From contig JAFRQQ010000034.1 of assembly GCA_017428525.1 (NCBI GenBank), positions 29,982 to 93,981 on the forward strand: a DNA stretch of 64,000 nucleotides, written 5' to 3'. Shown here one piece after another: positions 1 through 7,110 of this stretch. Numbering within the stretch: position 1 is the stretch's first letter; each line of letters begins with the position of its first letter. The notes beneath the pieces are model-generated. The model made no database searches, was not told where the DNA came from, and saw only the letters and a program-made list of their open reading frames with translations. The DNA is from Clostridia bacterium. GTDB lineage: Bacteria > Bacillota > Clostridia > Oscillospirales > Acutalibacteraceae. A program made the position numbers and the translations under genes.

Positions 1-1690
1 GGATCGTCACGTCCCTGCCGACCTCCACGCCGCAGCGGAATTCCACGCCCATGCGGCGCAGCACGTCGATCTCGGCGTCGATGATCTCTTTTTCCAGCCG
101 GAAATTCGGAATGCCGTACACCAGCATGCCGCCGGGCCGTTCTTCCTTCTCAAACACCGTCACGTCATAGCCGCGGGTGCGCAGATAATACGCGCAGCTC
201 AGGCCGGCGGGACCGGCGCCGATGATCGCCATTTTGTAATCCGGGCCCCACATGCCGCCGTCGTCCTTTTCGCAGATGGGGATGAAGCGGTTTTCGGCCG
301 TCAGCTCCTGCACGGCGATGAATTTCTTGATCTCGTCGATCGCCAGCGGCTGGTCGACCGTGCCGCGGGTGCACGCGTCCTCGCAGCGGCGGTTACAGAC
401 CGCGCCGCAAACAGCGGGGAAGGGGTTATCCTGTTTGATGAGCCTGAGCGCGTCCATGTAACGCCCCTCGGCCGCCATCTTAATATAGCCCTGCACGGCC
501 AGATGCGCCGGGCAGGCGGTTTTGCAGGGGGCAGTGCCGGTGTCGTAGCAGTTGATCTTCGCATCCTCGCGGTAGTTGGGATTCCAGTTGTCCGCCGTCC
601 ATTTTTTGTCGTCCGGCAGCACGGTAACGGGATATTCCACCTCGCCGTGGGAGGTGCAGAGCTTCTGGCCGAGCTTCGCCGCGCCGACCGGGCAGACCTC
701 CACGCATTTGCCGCAGGCGACGCAGTTTTCCTTTGTCACATGCGCGCGATAGGCCGAGCGGGACATATTCGGCGTATTGTAAAGCTGACTTGTGCGCAGC
801 GCGTTGCACACGCCCGGCGCGCAGTTGCAGATGGCGACGATTTTCTCCTCGCCGTCGATGTTGGTGATCTGATGCACGAAGCCGTGGCGCTCGGCGCGCT
901 CGAGGATTTCCAGCGCTTCCTCATAGGAGATGTAGCGGCCCATGCCGCGGTCCACGCTGTATTCCGCCATGTCGCCCACGCCCATGCAGAATTCGCCGTT
1001 GATCTCGCCGCTGCCCTCGCCGCGCATCGTCTGCTGCTTGCGGCAGGTGCAGATGCCGACGGAATACTTATCGTATTTCTTCAGCCAGTGGGAGATGTGC
1101 TCCACGGAAGCGGAGGCGTTTTCGGTTTCGATCGCTTTTTCCACCGGAATGACGTGCATGCCCACGCCTGCGCCGCCCGGCGGCACCATCGGCGTGACGC
1201 CCTCCAGCGGCATCTGGGTCATCAGGTTGAAGAAGGTGGCCAGATTCGGATGCTGCTTTGTCAGCTCCTCATTCATCATCATGAATTCCGCGGAGCCGGG
1301 CACGAAGATCGGCAGATTGTAGTGCTTCTGCTTGTCAGGCCCCTCGCGCGTCATTTCCACCAGACCGACCCAGCAGAGATGGTCGATGCGTTTCTGGCAG
1401 TCCTCGACGCTCATGTTGTTCATCTTTGCCAGCGCTTCCACGGTATAGGGCACGCGGGTCTTTTTGAAATTCAGCAGGAATTTGACCTCGTCCTTCGTGA
1501 GCACTTCGTCCAGCGCCCAGTATTCGGGGTCGTCGGTCTTCATCGTGCGGGTGTATTTGACCAGATAGCGGTCGGTGATCAGCGTGCCCAGCTTCAGGAC
1601 GAGCTTTTCCTTCTCCTTATCCGGCGCCTTGTAATCCGGACGCTGCACGAAATCCCGTTCGTTGACCATGCGGTTCTTTTGCGGCTTCAT
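1..1690 (-). CDS. Fe-S/FAD pyridine-nucleotide oxidoreductase (GltD-like core), 3' end outside window
   Basis: This is a partial gene: about 563 residues are visible and it runs off the left edge. The ATG at 1690 follows a good GAGAGGAG ribosome site, 45 bp after the second HypB-like gene. The visible part has an N-terminal helical region of about 150 residues, paired-Cys motifs (CTCRK, CNCAPGVC), a ferredoxin motif CVACGKCVEVCP, a GltD-type cysteine domain (PCKTACPAH, then CGAVCNRRCEDAC) and a Rossmann FAD motif GAGPAG followed by a PGGML motif. It aligns along its whole visible length with the protein at 9838-12651, so the two are paralogues in the two arms of one locus. GltD-like proteins move electrons between NAD(P)H, flavin and Fe-S clusters. 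The partner and substrate are unknown; a role in fatty-acid reduction is inferred from context. Confidence 0.85.
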   Translation of the reverse strand, partial: MKPQKNRMVNERDFVQRPDYKAPDKEKEKLVLKLGTLITDRYLVKYTRTMKTDDPEYWALDEVLTKDEVKFLLNFKKTRVPYTVEALAKMNNMSVEDCQKRIDHLCWVGLVEMTREGPDKQKHYNLPIFVPGSAEFMMMNEELTKQHPNLATFFNLMTQMPLEGVTPMVPPGGAGVGMHVIPVEKAIETENASASVEHISHWLKKYDKYSVGICTCRKQQTMRGEGSGEINGEFCMGVGDMAEYSVDRGMGRYISYEEALEILERAERHGFVHQITNIDGEEKIVAICNCAPGVCNALRTSQLYNTPNMSRSAYRAHVTKENCVACGKCVEVCPVGAAKLGQKLCTSHGEVEYPVTVLPDDKKWTADNWNPNYREDAKINCYDTGTAPCKTACPAHLAVQGYIKMAAEGRYMDALRLIKQDNPFPAVCGAVCNRRCEDACTRGTVDQPLAIDEIKKFIAVQELTAENRFIPICEKDDGGMWGPDYKMAIIGAGPAGLSCAYYLRTRGYDVTVFEKEERPGGMLVYGIPNFRLEKEIIDAEIDVLRRMGVEFRCGVEVGRDVTI

Positions 1691-1734
1691 AACGGAAACT
1701 CCTCTCTGTATTCTTCAGAATCCATCGGTTCTTA

Positions 1735-2394
1735 TTATGCTTCTTTCCATGCGGCGGTTTCCGCAAGGAGCCACTGCACGAGGGCCTCCATGCCTTCGCC
1801 GGTTTTGGCCGAGACGGGGAAGATGCGCACGGCCGGATTCAGCTTGCGCGCGCGCGCCATGCACGCGTCGAGGTCGAAATCAAAATAGGGGCGCGCGTCG
1901 AGCTTGGAGATGACGAGCGCGTCGCTCTCGCGAAACATCAGCGGGTATTTCAGCGGCTTGTCGTCGCCCTCCGGCACAGACAGGATCATCAGATTTTTCC
2001 CGGCGCCGGTGTCGAATTCCGCCGGGCAGATCAGGTTGCCCACATTCTCGAGGAAGGCCAGATCCGGCGGCGGACCGTCGATCGCGTCGAAGGCGGCGGT
2101 CGTCATGCCGGCGTCCATGTGGCACATGCCGGAGGTGTGCACCTGCACGGCGCGGGCCCCGAGCGCCTCAATGGCTTTCGCGTCCACGTCTGATTCAATA
2201 TCCGCTTCCATCACCGCGATGTCCAGCTGCGGCAGCGCGCGGATGAGCGCGGAGAGCAGCGTGGTTTTGCCTGCGCCCGGGCTGCTCATCACATTGATCA
2301 GCAGCGTGCCGCAGGCCTTCGTTTTTGCGCGCAGCGCGTCGGCGTCGCGATCGTTGGAGGCGGTCACGCAGGCGTCCAGCTTCAGCAGCTTCAT
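1735..2394 (-). CDS. hypB: HypB-like nickel/metal-insertion GTPase, second copy
   Basis: A 219-residue G3E-family GTPase. Walker A is SSPGAGKTT at residues 37-45. The HypB signatures MEADIESDVDAKA, ENVGNLICPA, SVPEGDDKPLKYPLMF and the SKLDA guanine-specificity loop are all present. The Cys-His metal motif of the HypB G domain is kept (Cys91-His92 in SGMCHMDAG), but the N-terminal Cys/His-rich nickel-storage extension is absent. HypB normally delivers nickel to [NiFe] hydrogenase. Its start overlaps the stop of the preceding hypB copy (ATGA), so the two are translationally coupled. No [NiFe] hydrogenase, hypA or urease gene is in the window, so the client protein is unknown and could be one of the oxidoreductases next door. 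Confidence 0.85.
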   Translation of the reverse strand: MKLLKLDACVTASNDRDADALRAKTKACGTLLINVMSSPGAGKTTLLSALIRALPQLDIAVMEADIESDVDAKAIEALGARAVQVHTSGMCHMDAGMTTAAFDAIDGPPPDLAFLENVGNLICPAEFDTGAGKNLMILSVPEGDDKPLKYPLMFRESDALVISKLDARPYFDFDLDACMARARKLNPAVRIFPVSAKTGEGMEALVQWLLAETAAWKEA

Positions 2395-3062
2395 TCAGCA
2401 GCCCTCCCTTCGAGCAGACGGTCCCGCAGGAACGCGGCCACGGCGTCAAAGCCCTCGCCGGTTTTCGCGGATACCGGGAAGATCTCAATGGCGGGATTGA
2501 GCGCCTTCGCTCTGTCACAGGCGGCGTCGAAATCAAAGTCAAAGATCGGCGCCGTGTCGATTTTATTGATCAGCAGCACGTCGCTGACCGTGAACATCAG
2601 CGGGTATTTCAGCGGCTTGTCGTCGCCCTCGGGCACGGAGAGCAGCATCATGCGCAGATCCGCGCCGACCTCGAATTCCGCCGGGCAGACAAGGTTGCCG
2701 ACATTCTCAAGGAACACCAGATCCAGCCCCTCTGTGCCCATCGCGTCCAGTCCGCGGGCGGTCATATCGGCGTCCATGTGGCAAAGTCCGCCGGTGTGGA
2801 GCTGAATTACACGCGCGCCGGCCGCGGCCACGGCTTTTGCGTCCACGTCGGAATCGACGTCCGCTTCCATCACGCCGACGGCATACGCGCCGCCGAGCCG
2901 ACTGAGCAGCTGCAGCAGCGTCGAGGTCTTGCCGGCGCCGGGCGCGCCCATGAGGTTGATCAGCTTTGCGCCGCTGCGCTGCATCCGCGCGCGGTTTTCC
3001 GCGGCAGCCGCGTCGTTGTCCGCAAGCAGCCGCTCTTTCGTTTCAATGATTTGATAATCCAT
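2391..3062 (-). CDS. hypB: HypB-like nickel/metal-insertion GTPase, first copy
   Basis: A 223-residue HypB-family GTPase with Walker A GAPGAGKTS (about residues 39-47), MEADVDSDVDAKA, the metal motif Cys94-His95 in GGLCHMDAD, ENVGNLVCPAEF, SVPEGDDKPLKYPLMF and the NKID G4 loop. It is paralogous to, but clearly diverged from, the copy that follows, with which it overlaps by 4 bp. The start at 3062 has a TAAGAGGAACT ribosome site 8 bp after the thioesterase stop. HypB acts as a dimer, so a heterodimer of the two products is possible. Finding tandem HypB genes in a fatty-acid-type operon without any hydrogenase gene is the odd feature. Confidence 0.85.
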   Translation of the reverse strand: MDYQIIETKERLLADNDAAAAENRARMQRSGAKLINLMGAPGAGKTSTLLQLLSRLGGAYAVGVMEADVDSDVDAKAVAAAGARVIQLHTGGLCHMDADMTARGLDAMGTEGLDLVFLENVGNLVCPAEFEVGADLRMMLLSVPEGDDKPLKYPLMFTVSDVLLINKIDTAPIFDFDFDAACDRAKALNPAIEIFPVSAKTGEGFDAVAAFLRDRLLEGRAAE

Positions 3063-3070
3063 AGTTCCTC

Positions 3071-3793
3071 TTATTCTGTTTCGGCGTCATAGCGCAGACC
3101 GAGGCGGAACAGACGCTTGTCCGCTTCGCCGGAGAGCAGGAATTCCCCGTGCTCCGCGCTGCAGCGCAGCGTCAGGTCCTCGCCCTCGCGCGCTTCGCCG
3201 GTATACTCCATGCGGATCTCCCGCACGGCGGCGGCCCGCAGCGCCGGCGGCATCAGATCCTCCGCCAGATCGAAATAGCGGGTGTTGTTCATGTGTCCGT
3301 TCAGATCCAGATAGCTGTAGGGCACGCGGAAGGTCTGCGTTGCCCCCTCTGCCGGCAGCTTCGGCGCGCGCGGCCAGAGCGCTTTCCAGGACGGCGCGGC
3401 CCCGTTGACGGTAACGCCGGCAGCTTCCGGCGCGACCATCGTGCGGCTGCTGCGATCCATCAGCACCCACAGCGCGGCGGCGTTGATCAGCTCCGCGCCG
3501 TCGGCGTCCGTGATGCGGTAGTAACGCGGGAAAAAGGCGTGCATCATCTCGCCCGGCAGGGAGGTCAGGCAGATCGTTTCATTATAGACGGGCAGACGGG
3601 TGATCTCCGCCTGCTGCCGCGTGATGACCCAGAGCAGCCCGCGGTCCAGCGTGCGCTCCTTGCCCGCGCCGAGCAGCTCCGTGTGCGCGATGGCCGCCTC
3701 CTGCAGGAGCGTGAACAGGCGGCTCAGGCGCAGCCGGCGGTAAAGATCGGTGTCGGAGGCCAGGATCTTATATTTGTATTCGTATGCTTCCAT
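3071..3793 (-). CDS. acyl-ACP thioesterase (FatA/FatB type)
   Basis: A 240-residue double hot-dog protein of the acyl-ACP thioesterase family, expected to hydrolyse acyl-ACP to free fatty acid plus holo-ACP in the cytosol. The N-terminal hot-dog contains the family's LFTLLQEAAIAHTELLG and GLLWVITRQQAEI stretches. The second holds DLNGHMNNTRYFD, matching the DxNxHxNNxxY signature that carries the catalytic Asn/His. The gene starts 6 bp after the ACP stop and has little Shine-Dalgarno of its own, suggesting coupled translation. Its place after a ligase and an ACP makes a load-and-release cycle likely. Chain-length preference cannot be read from the sequence. Confidence 0.9.
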   Translation of the reverse strand: MEAYEYKYKILASDTDLYRRLRLSRLFTLLQEAAIAHTELLGAGKERTLDRGLLWVITRQQAEITRLPVYNETICLTSLPGEMMHAFFPRYYRITDADGAELINAAALWVLMDRSSRTMVAPEAAGVTVNGAAPSWKALWPRAPKLPAEGATQTFRVPYSYLDLNGHMNNTRYFDLAEDLMPPALRAAAVREIRMEYTGEAREGEDLTLRCSAEHGEFLLSGEADKRLFRLGLRYDAETE

Positions 3794-3798
3794 CGCCG

Positions 3799-4044
3799 TT
3801 ATTTCAGCCGCTTCTCAATGGCGGTCACCACGTCGCCCACGGTGTAAAGCTTCTGCCACTGCCGGTCGGGGATCTTGACGTCAAACGTGGCCTCCAGGCG
3901 GCAGATGATCAGCGTAAAGCCCATGGAATCGATGGCGGTGTCCGTGTTGATGACCGTCGATTCCTCGAGCGTCTGCTCCTCGGTTTCCGGCACGCATTCA
4001 TGCACGACGTCGATGACTTTGTCGAATATTTCCTGTCTTGTCAT
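3799..4044 (-). CDS. acyl carrier protein, locus-dedicated
   Basis: An 81-residue acidic four-helix carrier. The phosphopantetheine serine is Ser40 in the DSMGF motif (DSL/DSM type). ATG 4044 was chosen because it overlaps the TGA of the upstream ligase (ATGA) and gives the usual ACP N-terminus; an earlier in-frame start would lie inside the ligase gene. Co-translation with an AMP-forming ligase and an acyl-ACP thioesterase argues that it carries acyl chains for this locus rather than for general fatty acid synthesis, since no fab gene is present. A 4'-phosphopantetheinyl transferase must be supplied from elsewhere. Confidence 0.9.
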   Translation of the reverse strand: MTRQEIFDKVIDVVHECVPETEEQTLEESTVINTDTAIDSMGFTLIICRLEATFDVKIPDRQWQKLYTVGDVVTAIEKRLK

Positions 4045-5384
4045 TGTGATACCGCTTTCTGTTGGAGTTCCCAACGCTTTATTTTACCCGTTGCCGTGCG
4101 GGGCAGCGGATCGGATACAAAATAGATGGCTTTCAGCCGCTGCCCGAGGGGCAGGGACTTCATGACCGGCGCGAGGCGTTCGGTCAGCGCCGCGCGCTGC
4201 GCTTCCTCGCCGCGCACAACCAGCGCCGGTGCGCCGTCGACCGTCACGGCGGCGAATTCCGTGCCTGCCAGCGCGGGAGCCAGCTGCTGCTCATAGTCCG
4301 GCAGATAGATCTTCGTGCCGTCCCGCAGCACCAGGATTTCCTTCTTGCGCCCGATGATGTGCAGCAGACCGTCGGCGTCAAAGCGGCCGAGATCGCCCGT
4401 GGCAAGCACGCCGTCCTTTAGCACGGCGGCCGTCGCTTCCGCGTCATTATAGTAGCCCTGCATGATGCAGGTCGGCGCTTCGATCAGGATTTCGCCGTCT
4501 TCCGCAAGCGTGATGCGGTCGTCCGGGCAGACGGTCATCGCATAGGGATCGTCGCCCAGCGAGAGCGCCACGCCCGAGGAGGTTTCGGTCAGCCCGTAGC
4601 CGAAGCTCACGCGCATGCCCATGGCCTGCAGCGCGGCCGGAATGGCCGGCGGGCAGTCGCCCGCGCCGATGAGCACCAGCCGCAGCGAATCACCGAGCAG
4701 CTGTTTTTGCAGCAGGAAGCCCAGCAGCAGCGGCACGGCGGAGAGCGCCGTCGGACGGAAAAACGCGCAGTCGTCGAAATAATGGCGCGGCCCGCGCCCG
4801 AGCGCAACGCTTGCGCCGCAGGAGAGCGCCCAGAGCAGCCCGCAGACAAAGCCGAACACATGATCCAGCGGCAGCACGCAAAGCAGCGTGTCCGCCGGGT
4901 CGAGGGGCAGCAGCGCGCCGCCGTTATAGGCGCTCGCGCACAGCGACTGCTCCGTGAGCACGACCGCCTTGCGCCTGGCCGTCGTGCCGGAGGTGAAAAA
5001 CAGGAGGTTGCCTGCGCCGTTTGCAACGCCGGCAGTCAGTGCGGGGGAGAGTTCCTCTGTCAGATCGGGATCGCCCCAAAGCAGATCGATCTCCGCCGCG
5101 GCGACCAGATCGGCGTCTGCGTTTTCATTGAGCAGCACGGCCTGCAGCCCGGCCTGCACAGCGGCGAAAATCTCGACCACGCAGGCACAAGAACCGTCGC
5201 ACAGCACGCCCAGACAGGTTTTGCCCGTCTGCGCGAGCGCGGCGGCGCGCGCGTCGATCTGCGCGCAAAGCGCAGCGTAGCCGATTTCACGCACTGCGCC
5301 GTTTGCCTCGATCTTCAGCGCGGGGGCCTGCGGCGTGCGGGCGGCATAGTGCCGCAGCAGTTCGGAAAATCCGGAAAAACGCAA
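4041..5384 (-). CDS. AMP-forming acyl ligase, probable acyl-ACP (or acyl-CoA) synthetase
   Basis: A 447-residue adenylate-forming enzyme. The ATP loop is FTSGTTARRKAV, the A5 motif is YGLTETSS, the A7 motif is ATGDLGRF, and the C-terminal A10 motif PRTATGKIKRWEL holds the catalytic lysine. The start is TTG at 5384, preceded 8 bp upstream by a strong AAAGGAGGG; the antisense frame continues far beyond it, but that part lies opposite the isomerase gene and is not coding. Given the ATGA overlap with the ACP gene, transfer of a free fatty acid to that ACP is the likely reaction. At about 450 residues it is short for a long-chain acyl-CoA synthetase. No convincing consensus promoter was found in 5385-5535 on this strand. 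Confidence 0.85.
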   Translation of the reverse strand: MRFSGFSELLRHYAARTPQAPALKIEANGAVREIGYAALCAQIDARAAALAQTGKTCLGVLCDGSCACVVEIFAAVQAGLQAVLLNENADADLVAAAEIDLLWGDPDLTEELSPALTAGVANGAGNLLFFTSGTTARRKAVVLTEQSLCASAYNGGALLPLDPADTLLCVLPLDHVFGFVCGLLWALSCGASVALGRGPRHYFDDCAFFRPTALSAVPLLLGFLLQKQLLGDSLRLVLIGAGDCPPAIPAALQAMGMRVSFGYGLTETSSGVALSLGDDPYAMTVCPDDRITLAEDGEILIEAPTCIMQGYYNDAEATAAVLKDGVLATGDLGRFDADGLLHIIGRKKEILVLRDGTKIYLPDYEQQLAPALAGTEFAAVTVDGAPALVVRGEEAQRAALTERLAPVMKSLPLGQRLKAIYFVSDPLPRTATGKIKRWELQQKAVSQ

Positions 5385-5535
5385 GGCCGACCCTCCTTTC
5401 TCTTTTCTATCATCTATCCTACCATAAAAAAACAGAAAAAGAAAGACCGGATTGAAAGAAATCTGCATTTTCCATTCAAAATAAACAATTTTAAATATTT
5501 TATCTCCGTTTTTTCCATAATTCCGCGCGGGAGGC

Positions 5536-5564
5536 TTGATTTTTCGGCGGCGCGATAGTATAAT
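5536..5564 (+). promoter_or_regulatory. sigma-A promoter of the isomerase operon
   Basis: TTGATT (5536-5541) and TATAAT (5559-5564) are separated by exactly 17 bp. The ATG lies 64 bp downstream of the -10 box, with a GGAGG site in between. Confidence 0.8.
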
Positions 5565-5627
5565 ACTTATGTCTGACGCGCCGCGGACGGCGCTTGCCAT
5601 CAAATATATTTTAATGGAGGCTGAATT

Positions 5628-7016
5628 ATGGACAAAAATATCCGCATCTGCATCGTGGGCGGCGGCCCGGCCGGTCTTTCCGCCGGTATGTATCTCGAGC
5701 AGAAGGGCTACACCAACTACACGATCCTCGAGCGCCTCGACCGCGTGGGCGGCAAATGCTGGTCTCCCCATTACAACGGCAGACGTTATGAAATGGGCGC
5801 GATCATGGGCGTTCCCTCTTACTATGCCGTGCATGACGTTGAGGAATTCTGCGGCATCACGCACGACGGTCCTCAGCTCAACCGCAACTATAAAGACAGC
5901 CAGGGCAATGTGATCGAGCCGTTCGAGCCCAAAAAGAACATCCTGAAGATCCCCCGCCTGCTGAAGATGAAGAAGCAGGTCAAGAAGCTCGGCGAGCTGC
6001 TGGAAACCAAATACAAGGGCTATGATCTCAACGGTCACCGCGGCGTTTCCGAGGGCCGTTATGAAGGCTTCTCTCAGGCCAGCGCAAAGCGTCAGCCGGT
6101 CAGCGGTACGAACCCCAACCTCAAGGATCTGGCGCTGCCGTTCAACGAGTTCTGCAAGAAAAACGGCGTCGAGCTGATCAAGGATATCTGGATCGGTCCC
6201 TTCACCTCCTTCGGCTACGGCTATTTCGATGAGATCCCCGCGGCGTATGTGCTCAAGTATCTGGATTTCCAGACCTGCATGAACTTCGTGAAGATCAACC
6301 TCTGGACCTGGAAGGAAGGCACCCAGTTCATCTGGGAAAGCCTGAATGATCATCTGAAGAATCCCGCCCGCCTCAACAGCAAGATCGACAAGGTCGAGCG
6401 CAAGGACGGCAAGGTTTACGTCACCGTCAACGGCGAGGTCGAGGAATACGACAAGATCATCGTCACCGCGCCGCTTTACATTCCCAACAAGCGCGACGAC
6501 GGCCAGATCGGCATGGTCGATTATTTCGATGCGCGCGAGGATGAAAAGAGCCTGTTCTCCAAGATCGATTACGAGCGCTACGACGTGCTCGCGGTCGAGA
6601 CCAAGCCCGAGGATCATCCCGAGATTTCCTATTATGTGTTCGACAACATGGTGCCCGAAAAGCTCGGTCACCTGATGGTGTATTATCGCCGCTGGAAGGA
6701 CACCAAGGATCAGGTCATCACCACTTATGCGCTGCGCAAGCATAAGAACAGCAAGGAGATCCCCTACGACACCTGCAAGAAGATGGTGCTGGACGATCTG
6801 AAGACCATGAAGAATCCCGCGTCCAACGTCGTCAACGAGTGGAGCGTCTATTACTTCCCCCATGTCTTCTCCGCGGACTATGCCGACGGCTGGTATGAGA
6901 AGGTGGAGGCCATGCAGGGCAAGTATGACACTTACTATGCCGGCGAGATCATGAGCTTCGGCGATATGGATGAGACCGCCGAGTATTCCCGCGAGCTGGT
7001 CGAGCGTTTCTTCTGA
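5628..7016 (+). CDS. polyunsaturated fatty acid isomerase homologue (FAD-dependent, CLA-forming type)
   Basis: A 462-residue flavoprotein with a GGGPAG dinucleotide fold at residues 11-16. From memory it closely matches the Propionibacterium (Cutibacterium) acnes polyunsaturated fatty acid isomerase, which converts free linoleate to trans-10,cis-12 conjugated linoleate. Shared stretches include GRRYEMGAIMGVPSY, YVLKYLDF, LGHLMVYYRRW, ITTYALR and the tail YYAGEIMSFGDMDE...SREL. It is about 40 residues longer than that enzyme, with a basic insertion around residues 100-160. The start has a GGAGG site and a strong promoter. A terminator follows at 7033, so it may be made in excess over the rest of the operon. 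Product regiochemistry cannot be predicted; a linked amine-oxidase-type function is the alternative. Confidence 0.85.
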   Translation: MDKNIRICIVGGGPAGLSAGMYLEQKGYTNYTILERLDRVGGKCWSPHYNGRRYEMGAIMGVPSYYAVHDVEEFCGITHDGPQLNRNYKDSQGNVIEPFEPKKNILKIPRLLKMKKQVKKLGELLETKYKGYDLNGHRGVSEGRYEGFSQASAKRQPVSGTNPNLKDLALPFNEFCKKNGVELIKDIWIGPFTSFGYGYFDEIPAAYVLKYLDFQTCMNFVKINLWTWKEGTQFIWESLNDHLKNPARLNSKIDKVERKDGKVYVTVNGEVEEYDKIIVTAPLYIPNKRDDGQIGMVDYFDAREDEKSLFSKIDYERYDVLAVETKPEDHPEISYYVFDNMVPEKLGHLMVYYRRWKDTKDQVITTYALRKHKNSKEIPYDTCKKMVLDDLKTMKNPASNVVNEWSVYYFPHVFSADYADGWYEKVEAMQGKYDTYYAGEIMSFGDMDETAEYSRELVERFF

Positions 7017-7032
7017 TTTTCGAAAAAACCGC

Positions 7033-7062
7033 AAAGAGGGGCAATCCGTTGCCCCTCTTTTT
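7033..7062 (+). terminator. Rho-independent terminator or attenuator after the isomerase gene
   Basis: Perfect 12-bp stem (7033-7044 with 7049-7060), TCCG loop, run of T. The next gene starts only 49 bp later with no recognisable promoter of its own, so this probably reduces rather than abolishes transcription of the downstream genes. Confidence 0.8.
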
Positions 7063-7110
7063 GACAAAAAAACAGAGCGGCCCGCGGGCGGCTCCGAGAG
7101 GGTTGAGGCT

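Noticed and set aside
5385..7067. N-terminal extension of the acyl ligase frame across the isomerase gene
   Set aside because: The extension is antisense to the isomerase and non-homologous to any ligase; the TTG at 5384 with AAAGGAGGG explains the start.
7061..7110. TTGACA at 7061 as a promoter for the CrtI-like gene
   Set aside because: The region 17 bp downstream is GC-rich with no -10; the TTGACA is the T-run of the terminator.
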